64,000 nucleotides of DNA, taken from positions 38,874,001 through 38,938,000 of the forward strand of contig NC_060060.1 of the NCBI RefSeq assembly GCF_020283565.1, in the 5' to 3' direction. Positions 36,601 through 44,400 of this stretch are shown piece after piece. The first letter of the stretch is position 1; every line of letters starts with the position of its first letter. Origin of the DNA: Trifolium pratense. Lineage: Eukaryota > Streptophyta > Magnoliopsida > Fabales > Fabaceae. The notes under the pieces are model-generated. The model was given only the letters and a program-made list of their open reading frames with translations. It did no database searches and had not been told where the DNA came from. The translations under genes and the position numbers were made by a program.

Positions 36601-37269
36601 ATTGGTCAGAGGAAGTTTAGCCCTGCAAAGGATCCTTGTTCGATAGTGTGGGATATACTGTGGGATGACTTTGGTGCAATGGAACTGACACATGGAAAAA
36701 AAGACAACCCAAAATCTCCTCCTTCACGGCTCGTTTTATATTTGCAGTCTAAATCATTGGATGTGAAAGAAAATCTCCGCATTGTAAAATGTATCCCTGA
36801 ATCGCGTCAAGCTATTCAAGTCTACTCTTCAATTGACCATGCATTTAGCATTTATGGCCCAGGTGCATCAAAAGTATGTTTCTATTCCCTTGTACTTCAT
36901 TAAACATTCATTTGTACATTCTCTACTTATTACTTGTGACATCCTTCCCACGATGAGTTAACTGGACCATGTCTAAACTGAGTTTGAAAACTTTTTCCTG
37001 ACTCGGATGCATAAGCATGCTTAGTGAACATATATGTGTTCCCAAATTTTTCACAATATTATTCAGTTCTGACTTCTGAGTGATGAATTATTTTCCATTG
37101 ATATTTTCAGGGATTGCTGAAAAATAAAGTAACCAAGCCATATTCACCACTTGTAGATGGTCCTAGTGTAGATGTAACACCGAAAGAAGGGGTATGCCCC
37201 TGGTCCCCGGGACAGATGCCTGGATCAGCGCCTCTCTCTTCAAGTTTTGGAAGCAGTTCTAATCACTAG
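538..37269 (+). CDS. VPS13: VPS13-type intermembrane lipid-transfer protein (plant VPS13M1/M2-like), 5' end missing
   Basis: Bridge-like lipid-transfer protein expected at membrane contact sites. Fifty-seven exons join in frame to 4,125 codons plus TAG: 538-641, 784-901, 1934-2035, 2162-2362, 2658-2815, 2964-3122, 3918-4010, 4517-4868, 5286-5399, 5664-5759, 7748-7815, 8192-8312, 8390-8611, 8716-8943, 9044-9153, 10279-10375, 11049-11147, 11241-11381, 12678-12746, 13682-14158, 14265-14582, 14787-14918, 16020-16133, 16320-16504, 17459-17567, 17641-17784, 19025-19300, 19491-20162, 20742-20945, 21807-21910, 22280-22575, 22714-22798, 23402-24097, 24188-24506, 26029-26187, 26306-26469, 26611-26788, 26871-27140, 27234-27440, 28050-28104, 28325-28455, 28557-29063, 29157-29960, 30075-30151, 30610-31063, 31165-31251, 31416-31571, 31687-31871, 32244-32768, 32969-33146, 33256-33401, 33483-33609, 34933-35154, 35386-35742, 36344-36502, 36586-36873, 37111-37269. 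Every junction is GT-AG with consistent phase. The first exon holds the chorein-side motif NVHIRYEDS, so about 120-150 residues are missing upstream. No frameshift or stop is seen. Arabidopsis AT4G17140 and AT1G48090 are the expected relatives; I cannot choose between them. Confidence 0.95.
3123..3917. repeat. intron with degraded transposon-like sequence
   Basis: Positions about 3,213-3,310 carry a start resembling the widespread legume motif GGCTTAAATGCAGTTTTAGT with an imperfect inverted copy close by (ACTAAAACTGCA). It looks like half of a MITE related to the one at 27,672-27,869. The rest is AT-rich with T and A runs, and I see nothing else. Confidence 0.4.
4132..4463 (+). mobile_element. 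complete TRIM (terminal-repeat retrotransposon in miniature)
   Basis: Two direct terminal repeats (4132-4250 and 4359-4463) begin TGTTAA and share AACATATGTTTATAA and TAATCCTCACCTTACAA. Directly after the first lies TGGTATCAGAGC (4251-4262), the usual plant primer-binding site for initiator methionine tRNA. A purine-rich GTGTGAGGGGTG precedes the second repeat. Flanking bases 4127-4131 and 4464-4468 are both CATAG, the 5-bp TSD. The total is 332 bp with no coding capacity, so it depends on an autonomous LTR element. It sits in the intron 4011-4516. Confidence 0.9.
5030..5229. repeat. perfect 100-bp tandem duplication in an intron
   Basis: Bases 5030-5129 are repeated as 5130-5229 without a visible mismatch, indicating a recent event. 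Each copy contains a pyrimidine-rich run ending TTTTTGTAG, a potential decoy splice acceptor, upstream of the real acceptor at 5284-5285. Confidence 0.95.
6124..6410. repeat. 143-bp tandem duplication in an intron
   Basis: The unit starting ATTGTAGTCC at 6124 recurs at 6267, with about two substitutions (GTTAG/TTTAG and GATCG/GACCG). Each copy contains AGTCCTTGTTGAG and a partly inverse ACAAGGACTAAAAA, so the unit itself has a short stem-like arrangement. Confidence 0.93.
6632..7515. mobile_element. old repetitive element (CAGTGTTTTAAAACCCGG start), interrupted by a MITE
   Basis: It begins CAGTGTTTTAAAACCCGG, a common start of plant hAT-like miniature elements. It contains pieces such as GACCCGGCTGGGTCACT and, near 7,440-7,500, an approximately inverse CCAGTGACCTAGTCCC / GACTGGGTCGATC. 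The right end is not clear. A Harbinger-like MITE (6974-7184) has landed inside it. Classification is uncertain. Confidence 0.5.
6974..7184. mobile_element. 211-bp MITE, PIF/Harbinger (Tourist)-like, copy A
   Basis: The terminal inverted repeat is GGGCTCGTTTGGCCCA at the left and GGGTCCGTTTGGCCCAG read from the right. Flanking TAA at 6971-6973 and 7185-7187 is the 3-bp TSD expected of Tourist elements. The interior is largely self-complementary (AGAGCTTATGCAAAC and its complement). Related copies are at 48,884-49,093 and 59,772-59,975. Confidence 0.88.
7641..7667. repeat. homopolymer of 27 C
   Basis: There are twenty-seven consecutive C, G-run on the minus strand, about 80 bp upstream of the acceptor for exon 7748-7815. 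Such a run is rare in an AT-rich plant intron and its length is likely uncertain in sequencing. Confidence 0.95.
9044..11147 (+). other. PH domain segment of the VPS13-like protein
   Basis: Three exons (9044-9153, 10279-10375, 11049-11147) encode visible residues about 713-814. The pattern is that of a pleckstrin-homology fold: a tryptophan-containing start (ATWQPCFLVLSGSYLYVFES), a middle strand region (GGSPFCIAV) and a C-terminal helix with tryptophans (SSTWILDF, then CGWFKGLIQATYQAS). PH domains bind phosphoinositides or proteins. A mid-protein PH domain is a plant VPS13M feature, absent at this place in yeast and human VPS13. That last point is from general family knowledge. Confidence 0.85.
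9154..10278. other. 1.1-kb intron with a TRIM/LTR fragment
   Basis: Around 9,490-9,555, GAGAGTTGGGCCTAACTC and the following TTACAAAACTGACTTG match, in reverse orientation, the terminal repeat of the TRIM at 4132-4463, so this is a degraded antisense piece. The remainder is AT-rich with no coding signal I can support. Confidence 0.5.
11581..11962. mobile_element. 382-bp Harbinger/Tourist-like MITE
   Basis: The terminal inverted repeat is GGTTCTGTTTGGG at the left and GGCTCTGTTTGGTAA read from the right. Both sides are flanked by TAT (11578-11580, 11963-11965). The interior consists of repeated AAGCTAGCTTATAAGCT-type palindromes, and the left end carries a short partial duplication of itself (GTTTGGGAAGACAAATAAGC occurs twice). 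Confidence 0.85.
11963..12677. other. rest of intron 11382-12677
   Basis: This is AT-rich sequence with repeated AACTAACTAACT-like words around 12,040-12,070 and 12,310-12,350. I see no coding exon and no clear element boundary. Confidence 0.4.
12747..13681. other. intron without recognisable elements
   Basis: It is AT-rich. Bases about 13,500-13,550 resemble positions 45-95 at the window start. Nothing else stands out. Confidence 0.4.
15532..15628. repeat. compound microsatellite (AT)n-(GT)n
   Basis: About 35 AT units (15532-15602) run directly into about 13 GT units (15603-15628) within intron 14919-16019. The long alternating tract creates spurious open frames of repeated Tyr-Ile and Cys-Val on both strands. 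Confidence 0.97.
16505..17458. other. intron without recognisable elements
   Basis: The 954 bp are AT-rich with ordinary T-runs. I see no exon, inverted repeat or LTR boundary. Confidence 0.35.
17785..19024. other. 1.24-kb intron, content unresolved
   Basis: The region 18,540-18,700 (TTAGGTAAGCCGAGACTCGA, then TATAAATACTGC) resembles an LTR-like promoter, but no partner repeat or primer-binding site was found. I make no firm call. Confidence 0.3.
19331..19413. repeat. imperfect short direct repeat in an intron
   Basis: CTTAGTGTTTTGATTTTATT (from 19,332) and CTTAGTGTTTTAATTTTATT (from 19,382) followed by TTAACTAA are two copies of about 30 bp with a spacing of about 50 bp. Confidence 0.7.
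20946..21806. other. 861-bp intron without recognisable elements
   Basis: It is AT-rich. A run of TGATGAATTATAATTTGTGA-like words lies at 21,360-21,400. No coding or transposon boundary is visible. Confidence 0.35.
22280..24506 (+). other. Vps62/DUF946-like repeat region inside the VPS13-like protein
   Basis: Exons 22280-22575, 22714-22798, 23402-24097 and 24188-24506 encode residues about 1,797-2,261, and the repeat starts near residue 1,880. It shows a twofold internal repeat. FDRLW, then ITFWRPQAP, then VLGDC is followed by LWLPVAPPGYTALGC. A second round has FERIW, VSIWRPVARHGY, VLGDC, then FFWYPIAPPGYVSLGC. The WRP...GY..LGDC signature matches the Vps62/DUF946 family found in fungal Vps62 and stand-alone plant proteins. 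Its molecular function is not established to my knowledge. Confidence 0.8.
23003..23126 (+). mobile_element. solo or truncated LTR related to the TRIM family
   Basis: It starts TGTTAAGAAGTCCCACATCG and ends near CCCAATTCTAAGA, with TTACAAGCCGATTTTGTAGG and GTTGAGTTAGGCCC between. This parallels the terminal repeats of the TRIM at 4132-4463. It is preceded by purine-rich GCATGAGAGGGTT, as expected of a 3' LTR, but the 5' half is absent and no TSD is clear. Confidence 0.7.
24600..25110 (-). pseudogene. copia retrotransposon relic (RNase H and 3' end), antisense in an intron
   Basis: Read on the minus strand, the sequence gives pieces such as HDRTKHLVIDRHLI followed by YVPPTQQLADILNK, then a stop. 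These match the RNase H end of plant Ty1/copia polyproteins (family motif RTKHI-ID-HF...QLADI-TK). In-frame stops and frameshifts show it is dead. The 3' LTR would be the stretch toward 24,600. Confidence 0.8.
25111..26028. other. rest of intron 24507-26028, content unresolved
   Basis: This probably belongs to the same old retrotransposon insertion as the copia fragment or to a second one. The sequence is more GC-balanced than a typical intron, but I cannot assign a coding frame. Confidence 0.35.
26871..28455 (+). other. C2-like domain segment of the VPS13-like protein
   Basis: Exons 26871-27140, 27234-27440, 28050-28104 and 28325-28455 encode residues about 2,429-2,649. The features expected of a C2 beta-sandwich are present: CALRLVVDN, then VKWNELFIFEVPRKAPAKLE, then VTNLAAKAGKGDVVGALSFS. 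C2 domains bind membranes, often with calcium. I do not see the full set of calcium-coordinating aspartates, so calcium dependence is uncertain. Confidence 0.75.
27672..27869. mobile_element. MITE with imperfect terminal inverted repeats
   Basis: The left end GGCTAAATGCATCCAAGGGT and the right end, read inversely as GGCCAAATGCATTCCGGTGT, are complementary with mismatches. Inside, GTCCTTTAAGTTT recurs in both orientations, giving a long imperfect hairpin of 198 bp. No reliable TSD was found. Confidence 0.75.
29157..29960 (+). other. dysferlin-like (DysF) segment of the VPS13-like protein
   Basis: This single 804-nt exon encodes residues about 2,819-3,086. Near its start are PPLPPGWKWSSGW, then DKEGWAYGPD and LKWPP, then the basic block RRRRWVRTR. 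Tryptophan-rich W..GWAYG and RRRRWVR patterns are characteristic of DysFN/DysFC modules of dysferlin and fungal peroxins. The second half of the exon is serine-rich and looks variable. Confidence 0.7.
30610..32768 (+). other. SHR-BD / VPS13 adaptor-binding (VAB) region
   Basis: Exons from 30,610 to 32,768 encode residues about 3,112-3,580. They contain LRLFVPYWIVNDSSLPLAYR, a later RVENRSMFLPIHFRQ and an SWQLLLPNSSASFLWEDLGR block. These are classic SHR-BD (formerly DUF1162) motifs found in SHRUBBY and all VPS13 proteins. In yeast the VAB region binds adaptors that set which contact site the protein occupies. Confidence 0.85.
33979..34559. mobile_element. MITE with GGGCCTGTTTGATTG ends, carrying a nested element
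   Basis: The inverted repeat GGGCCTGTTTGATTG lies at 33979 and its exact complement CAATCAAACAGGCCC ends at 34559. Flanking CTA (33976-33978, 34560-34562) is a 3-bp TSD, consistent with a Harbinger-type MITE. Without the 167-bp nested insert and its duplicated 9 bp it would be about 405 bp. It lies in intron 33610-34932. Confidence 0.88.
34218..34384. mobile_element. nested Mutator-like MITE
   Basis: The element is bounded by the 9-bp direct repeat ATAACTTAA at 34209-34217 and 34385-34393, the TSD size of Mutator-like elements. Its ends share GGCACTCTTTAAG in inverted orientation next to GCTAACGAGTGCC. A related copy is at 48,489-48,637. Confidence 0.85.
34933..37269 (+). other. VPS13 C-terminal (ATG2-C-like) region and terminal PH-like domain
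   Basis: Exons 34933-35154 and 35386-35742 encode the amphipathic-helix region with GVEDFGDVIREGGGALAKGL and GVTGILTKPLEGAKTSGVEG, typical of the VPS13_C/ATG_C family. Exons 36344-36502, 36586-36873 and 37111-37269 encode a PH-like end with YEDHFMVRKGKILMVTHRRV. In yeast and human proteins this part binds lipid droplets, mitochondria or phosphoinositides. The stop is TAG at 37,267-37,269. Confidence 0.85.
35989..36127 (-). mobile_element. Au/TS-like SINE fragment, antisense in an intron
   Basis: Read on the minus strand it runs GTTGCGGTCCTGTGACTAG, then AAGGTCACAGGTTCAAAT, then ACAATGGACACACAATGGGC and a GGATCCAGGCCC end. This order matches the tRNA-derived Au/TS SINE family (B box GGTTCAAAT). 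The A-box end is missing or decayed. Confidence 0.7.
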
Positions 37270-37985
37270 GATTGAGTTTTCATCACATATTGCTTCGCTA
37301 CATTCAACATGATCAAGGCTCTATCTCAAATTTCCCAGCGAAATTCTGCCCTGTCGAAAGACCATCAATTTGTCTGTTTGATCTTATTCTGACTGATATC
37401 CGTTCAACAAATGTGGCGTAGAAGAGCTCTATGTTTGATTTTATTCTCTGGCTGAAAACCGTTCAACAATTGGAGGCACAGAAGAGCCCATTTGCTCTTC
37501 GGGTTTGAAAAGTATCATTTTTTTGTATTTTCCTCACTATCACTATCGAGATAGTAATGTTGGTTCCGGGAACGATATACCTAACCGATAATAAATGGTT
37601 AGGGAGGAGGGGGCATTGATTCTTAGTCAATGAATTTATTAGGTAGTAGGCATTAGTTCTTATAGTATATTCTCCAATAGTTCTCGTATAATATTGAAGG
37701 AAAACAATTTCGTTGTACATATATAAAATCACAGCACATATTAATAGGAGTTAGAACTTTTACTTGTCCACCTCCATCCATGCCCCTTCCAAATATGTAC
37801 GTACGTCTGCTCTGCATGACCTCGGAATACAATCATAATTGTCTTCCTCCATTTGAGGAAGTAATTTTCGAAAGTTTGTGATATATCGTCAATAGAGTTA
37901 TCTCTTCTCAAATTGACTGAGCTAGAATAGAAAAGTTTGTGATATTGGGCTTGAATATAAGCAAAACTTATCAAAAGTAACTTTG
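37270..37985 (+). other. 3' untranslated and flanking sequence of the VPS13-like gene
   Basis: No coding signal follows the stop. A short repeated phrase occurs twice (GCGTAGAAGAGCTC near 37,415 and GCACAGAAGAGCCC near 37,476, each after CCGTTCAACAA), suggesting a small local duplication in the 3' UTR. No certain polyadenylation signal could be chosen. Confidence 0.45.
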
Positions 37986-38335
37986 TTAGACCATCTTCAA
38001 TGGTGTAGTACTTATTAGGTACTCATGGTACTTATTAGGTACTATCATTGGAGCACAACACATTTTAGTACCAAATAAGTATCACTTCTCAAATAAGCAA
38101 TCTCTCTCACATTGTATATGATAGAATTTGTGGGATTCATTTATAAAGATATAGAGTTATTGATGAGATGTGGAGTTATTTGTGAGATCCATTTAGAATT
38201 TTTTAAGAGATGCTGGGTTGGAGAGATTGAGTGCTTATTAGGTATTATTATTAAAAAATTACAAATGAGTGATGTGTATACGCGGGATCCACTTAAGTAC
38301 TCAAAATTGGATTTATCCATTGTGGATGCTCTTAA
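37986..38335. mobile_element. MITE with CATC(T/C)-CAATGG ends
   Basis: The left end TTAGACCATCTTCAATGG and the inverse of the right end (TTAAGAGCATCCACAATGGA) are related, the usual ends of a very common plant MITE type. GGTACTTATTAGGTACT is duplicated near the left end. No clean TSD was seen. Confidence 0.7.
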
Positions 38336-38445
38336 ATGTTGCCATTTCAAAAGTATCCCTAATTGATTGTTCCACTTTTTGACATGACTATAAATTTCAT
38401 TGCAAATTTAATGTATTATAAGGGGTACTTTAGTAAAAATAATAA

Positions 38446-38560
38446 TTTTTTTTGTCAAGTAGTTTAGTAGCTAGAAAATTTACCTTAAAGGTGAATAAGT
38501 GGGCTCCTGCACATATTGTGTGATGTCTCTACCAATTGAGTTAAGCTCACGAAGACACAA
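38446..38560 (-). mobile_element. possible antisense tRNA-derived SINE
   Basis: A T-run at the left and, on the minus strand, CGTGAGCTTAACTCAATTGGT at the right resemble the 3' poly(A) and A box of the SINE at 45,496. The B box is not recognisable, so this is a decayed copy at best. Confidence 0.45.
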
Positions 38561-38660
38561 ATTTCTTAATATGCGTAAAACAATATAATTTTGCCTATAA
38601 TAAAAAAATAAAGCATATATAAACCAGTTGCCCCTGGTTCCAATTTATAAGCAAAAATAT

Positions 38661-39019
38661 GGTAAATTTTAATATGGACAACTTCATCAAGTGGTCCATG
38701 GTGGACCGGTCATGAATAACATTATAACGAATACGAATTTTACAAAATTCACCGTTGGATTGAAAATTTATATCATATAGATCATCCATAGAAAAATTTA
38801 GAAAAATTGAAAATCATTTGATATGTTATTGAGACACGACTAGATTAACAGTTTATTAAATGACGTAAATCTTGATGGGTCTCAATAACATATCAAATGA
38901 TTTTCAAAAAAAATTTAAAAATTTATGGATGATCAATATAAACTTTCAATCCAACAGTGAATTTCGTAAAATTCATATTCGGTAGATCACTTGTGAAGGT
39001 GGTCCATCGTAGCATTAGC
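38661..39019. mobile_element. 359-bp Mutator-like MITE with long inverted repeats
   Basis: AGCAAAAATAT flanks both sides (38650-38660, 39020-39030), compatible with a 9-11 bp TSD. The two halves are inverted copies over roughly 150 bp: for example AATCATTTGATATGTTATTG at 38,812-38,831 and its complement near 38,885. Both arms also carry TTCACCGTTGGATTGAAA-like sequence in opposite orientation. Confidence 0.85.
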
Positions 39020-39675
39020 AGCAAAAATATATGATTCTCAGTTGCCCCTCATATATTAACTTTGCATTTTATTGAGATAACTTTGCAAAAAAAAATAGAT
39101 TTTTACATCATATCTTTTAAAATTATAAATTAATCCTAAAATTTTAAACAAATTATAAAACCTAATATTTTCTTATTTTAAATATAAATTTAAACTATCC
39201 TCAAATTTAAAATCTTCAAAAGATATTTAGGTATATTATTCTTAACCGTAACTACGTACAATCTAAATCCAATAATTATGCATGTCGTTCATCCACTGTA
39301 CCAATCCAAAAATCAGCTCACACAATGATCCAAAAATCTAAACCGATAGATAAATTATTATGATTTAGAGTAAATGTAAAATGAAAAATAATTTTTGTAA
39401 CAATAACAAAAAAAATTACTTTTAAAAAAAACACAAAATAAATGTTTTTTAAAGGAAAAAGAATAAATGTTATTAATACTTTAAGTTACACATGAAAGAA
39501 CGACACATCAAATCACATCAAATTTTTAAAGTATTAAAAAGTTATTTTGATTTTTTTTAACGCATATTTTGATATGTTTTAGATAATTTATATTTGAATT
39601 AAAAAGTTGTTTGTAATTTAGTGATGAATTTTTTTTAAAAGTTTTGTACAATTTATTGTTATTAAGTCTTACGAA

Positions 39676-40001
39676 ATAGATGGAAGAATGTTTTGGTAAT
39701 GAGTCTAATGACCAGAAGTTTGAACTTCGTTGTGACTCATATTTGCAGAGAAGATAATTAGGTGGTTGACCTCCTTGCTAACCATGGATTCTCTTTAGGT
39801 TCTATCACTTGTTGGTTAGATTCTCCTTTATTTATTCCTGATTGTTTGAAGAGGAACAAGCTAGGCATGCCTAGTTTTAGAATTTGTTCTTCTTAATGGA
39901 GTTTTAGTTTGGTCCCCTTCATTTGTGTTTGTTCTTTAATCCTTTTTTAATATATTTTGGGGTAGTTAGCTCTTAGCTTCCACTTTTTTGGTCTAAAAAA
40001 A
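39676..40001 (+). mobile_element. 5'-truncated LINE with RNase H tail
   Basis: A frame from 39,747 gives ICREDN, a TAG stop, VVDLLANHGFSLGSITCW and later CLKRNKLGMPSFRICSS, ending at TAA 39,893-39,895. This matches the C-terminal RNase H end of plant LINE polyproteins. An A-run at 39,995-40,003 is followed by AAGTCTTATGAA, matching AAGTCTTACGAA at 39,664-39,675 with one change, a target-primed TSD. It is dead because of truncation and the in-frame stop. Confidence 0.85.
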
Positions 40002-40080
40002 AAGTCTTATGAATAATTTTAAAATTAAACACAAAAAAAATAAAATTGTCTTATTTATTCGGTCTCTATCCATATTTTTT

Positions 40081-40261
40081 GAGAAATGTTATTTTGACAT
40101 AATTTTTTAGACAAAAATACAACATCAATGGACAATCTTGTCATTTTATGTCAATCTATTATATTTTATTTTATCTATTTCTTTTTTTTATTAGGGAAAT
40201 GACAAAATTACCCCTTGATATTGTATTTTTATCTCAAAAATTAGTCAAAATCATATTTCTC
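40081..40261. mobile_element. 181-bp Mutator-like MITE
   Basis: The left end GAGAAATGTTATTTTGACA and the inverse of the right end GAGAAATATGATTTTGACTA match closely. ATATTTTTT lies on both flanks (40072-40080, 40262-40270), a 9-bp TSD although low in complexity. A related copy lies at 47,963-48,123. Confidence 0.8.
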
Positions 40262-41460
40262 ATATTTTTTAGCACCCTTGTTTTTTTTTCTGGTTGATTT
40301 AGCACCCTTGTTTTTAAATAATAATAGTATTTTTATTTTTATTGTTTGACTAAATAATACTTCGTACTATATGTACTATTGTCTGTGACTGTGCTGTGTT
40401 ATTTAAAAATAAAATAAAAATCGAAATGTTAAATGATGAAAATGGTGAGCAGTAGTATTTGTGTTTCACATTACAGAATTCAATGATGATGATGGTGAGT
40501 TTGTTTTAGCTATATATATTTTCTGTCGTCTTCGCCACTTTCAAATACCATAGTTTCTGGATTTGGGTTATTCCCATTTTCTCAAATGCTTTCAAAAAAC
40601 CATGTTTTTTTTTTTTTTTTTTTTCTGTTTCAAATTCATATATTCGGATCTCGCGTTTTTCATTGCTCAAATACTACTACTAGTCGTTGAAAAACATTTG
40701 AATTAGGTTTACTTACTCTATTCCAAAACACTCACCACTAAATTAAGCTATCAACTTGGATTTGAGTTTATCTACTATCATAAGTACTTGCAAGACTATT
40801 TAGAGAACTTATGGAAACAACTTATGACATGTTCATAAGCTATTTTAAGCTTATTTCCACTAGCTCTCTAGGATAGTTTATGAAAACAACTTAGAGCTTA
40901 CTATATGAAAACAATTTGACTTTATTTTATCTTTTGTTATAGAAATAGCTTATACATAAGCGCTTATTGTATAAGTGCTTAATCAAACTTTTCATCCAAA
41001 AACGGCCTAGGTTACTCGTGTGTTCATTGTACAATGCCTTATTGTGCTATAGTAGTCCCAAATGAGAGGTTTGAAGAAAACCCTATATATGGCTACTTCC
41101 TCCATTTTATGTTGCAACTTGCAAAAAAGTATAAAATTAGGGCTAATGATAGTTCACCAAGCTCAACACATTAGATCTCGTATCAAATTAAGCCTCGTTA
41201 ATTAGCTTTCATTCTTTCTTTACCCAACAGGTGGTGTTTGAGCCTCTATGAAGCACTGACACAAACACATTATGCATAGATTGGACATGACATTCACACG
41301 CCGGCACACACACACACACTAGTAATAGTTCAAGAAAATAGAAGTGATTAAATGTAACTACACTTGTCTGCAGAAACCTCTTTTTTTTTCTTTTCATTTT
41401 ATAATGAAATTTATGCATTTTCTTTGTCTACAGAAACCTCTATATTTAGCTCAAGGTTTA
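40262..41460. other. intergenic region and presumed promoter/leader of the galactosyltransferase gene
   Basis: It is AT-rich. Positions about 40,780-41,010 hold MITE-like sequence with recurring AAGCTTATTT/ATAAGCGCTTAT words. A short (CA)n lies near 41,305. TTTGTCTACAG before 41,433 could be the acceptor of an intron in the 5' leader. No firm TATA box was chosen. Confidence 0.4.
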
Positions 41461-44400
41461 ATGAAAATGAAGAAGTGGTATGGAGGCTTGTTGATCATAG
41501 CTTTAGGTATGATGTTGTTTCTACTGTATAATCTTAAAGGATTTCAGCCACAAAAGCATTTGACAAAACAAACTGCATACGATTTTTTCAATAGCCATTC
41601 ACCACCAAATGATTCTATTAAAGGAAGCAACGATGTTGCAGTAGTAACCTCTTCCGATGAAGAACAGAAAATTGTACCAAAACCAACAAAAAGGCCACAT
41701 TTGGTACATGTCGCAGGGCTTGATGATCTGTATGACACAAAAAATGTATCCGAAGGAGTGATGAATGTTGTACTTGTTTGGGCACATTTACGTTTGCTGC
41801 TTTCGAGGTCAGATGCTTTGCCTGAAATAGCTCAAGGAGTTAAAGAGGCTTCTGCAGCATGGAAAGAGTTGAAGTCCACTGTTGAAAGTGAGAAAGCATC
41901 TAAGATTAGTAAGATAGACAGCCCAGAAAATCTAAGCTGTCCTTTCTCTGTGATGATACTTAGCAAGACGATAGCAGATAGTGGAATCACTCTGGATCTC
42001 CCTTGTGGTTTGGTTGTAGATTCTTCTATTACACTGATTGGCATCCCTAATGGACAAAACAGTAGCTTTCAGATTGGCCTAGCTGGACAGGAGCTAGAAG
42101 AGGAACCAAATCCTCCAATTATCTTGCATTATAATGTGAGTCTTCCTGGAGAAAACATGACAGAGGAACCGTATATTGTTCAAAATACATGGACTAATGA
42201 TTTTGGGTGGGGGAAAGAGGAAAGGTGTCCTGCTCGTAGTTCTGCTAACATCCGCAAAGGTAAATTTAGCATGACTATCATATATCCACGTCTTTCATCA
42301 ATTCATTATATGTGATGATCATGATAGAACTTTAAGTGTTCAATTTGTCTGCATGCAAATCTAATGGACAAAATCCAACTAGAAATATGTTATTTTTATG
42401 TAGAAGATATAAAATTAGTAATTTATAATTATAACCGAACTTGGATAATGTCTTGTTTAAATACCATTTCATTCCATAATAAGCTGTAACTAGTAACTAC
42501 AGTAGCTGCACCTCAGGTTATGCTTAAGCTGCCAAGTTTGCAGGATTCCTGTCATATAATAATTAATCACAATAATTTATTTCATTTGTGTTATCGTGTT
42601 TCTTTTTTATTCTTGAGTGCAGTTTTTTATGAGGGAGGCTTTTAGTGAATTCTAAATTGTCTAAATCTATGATGTAGTTGATGAGCTTGTTCTCTGCAAT
42701 GTACAAGCTGTCAGAAATAACAACGACGAGAATGAAAATGTCGGTCAACCTACTAGTGATATACCTTCTAATATTTCCTCAGAAAGTGCACATAGAACTG
42801 CTAATTTCCCTTTTTCTGAGGGTAATCCTTTCACTGCCACATTGTGGGTTGGTTCAGAGGGATTTCATATGACTGTGAATGGAAGGCATGAAACATCTTT
42901 TGCATATAGGGAGGTATGGTATAGGAAAAGAGAAATACTGCTAAAAACAAAACAAGAATAATTTGGAATGGTTGTTCCAACTTTGTACATTTTTTGTATG
43001 ATGCAGAAGCTTGAACCATGGTTAGTCAGCAAAATTAAAGTAGCAGGCAGTTTAAGTCTATTATCCATTCTTGCTAAAGGTTTACCCGTCACCGAAGATA
43101 ATGATATAGTTGTAGATGTTGAGAACCTGAAAGCTCCTTCTATCCCTAGGAAAAGGCTTGTTTTGTTGATCGGAGTATTCTCTACCGGTAATAACTTTGA
43201 GCGCCGAATGGCGCTGAGGAGGTCTTGGATGCAGTATGAGGCTGTACGTTCTGGTGAAGTTGCTGTCAGATTTTTTATCGGGCTTGTAAGTGATACATTT
43301 CAGACTTGTTAAAGTGAATCTGTAAATTAGAATAATTGTTATTCCAGTTATACACAATTTTGGCAATTATAAATTTGAAACCTCTAATCATGCTTTCTTA
43401 GTTATCTTTGCTTGTCTTTGGTTAAAAGAAAATAGATTAAGATGTCTGATTTATGAATGAAAAGGGTGAGGTGTAATTTCTATACTTACCAATTCACGTG
43501 ATTCTTTTGATAATGATTTGTGAATTTCAGTCTAACAGTCTTAAGTCTTAACCATGAATGATTTGATTCAGCATTATAACATAGTTTTCTTCCTTTTATT
43601 TTATTTTCTTCTCTTGTTAAAAATTGTCCTGTGACATTTTATTGCATCTGATTGCAGCATAAGAACAATAGAGTTAATTTGGAGTTATGGAGAGAAGCTC
43701 AAGCATATGGAGATATCCAGTTAATGCCTTTTGTTGATTATTATAGTTTGATTTCTTTGAAGACAATTGCAATCTGCATTATGGGGGTACGTTGATTACG
43801 ATTATTTCCAGCTAAAAAGCCACCATTGCATTATCTTATAAGTGCTTATGGTACAACAATTTTGTTTTATTTATTCTATTGAAAATTTGGCGGAATGCTG
43901 GGTTCTATCTTTTTCTCGCGCTCTCTTTGCGCCATTACTTTTTAAGATTTATTTAACAAGTCTTTCTTAAACTAAAAAATTGCAGACAAAAATCATCCCT
44001 TCTAAATACATAATGAAAACAGATGATGATGCTTTTGTAAGGATTGATGAAGTTCTTTCCACCCTGAAAGGGAAGCCGTCTGAAGGCCTCTTGTACGGTC
44101 TAATATCTTCTAAATCATCTCCCGATAGGGATAAGGACAGCAAGTGGTACATCAGTGATGCGGTATTATTAACCCCTATATAATGCTATTGATAAGTTAA
44201 ATTAGTAGCATCCCCTAAATTTTTCTACTTTTCTATTAATCATTATCATATTGTTATTTTAGGAATGGCCACATGATACATACCCACCATGGGCACATGG
44301 CCCTGGCTATGTCATCTCTCGCGACATAGCAAAATTTGTTGTCTCTGGTCACCAGGAAAGAACACTCCAGGTAAGAATTCCTCCTTTTCCATCACGAAGC

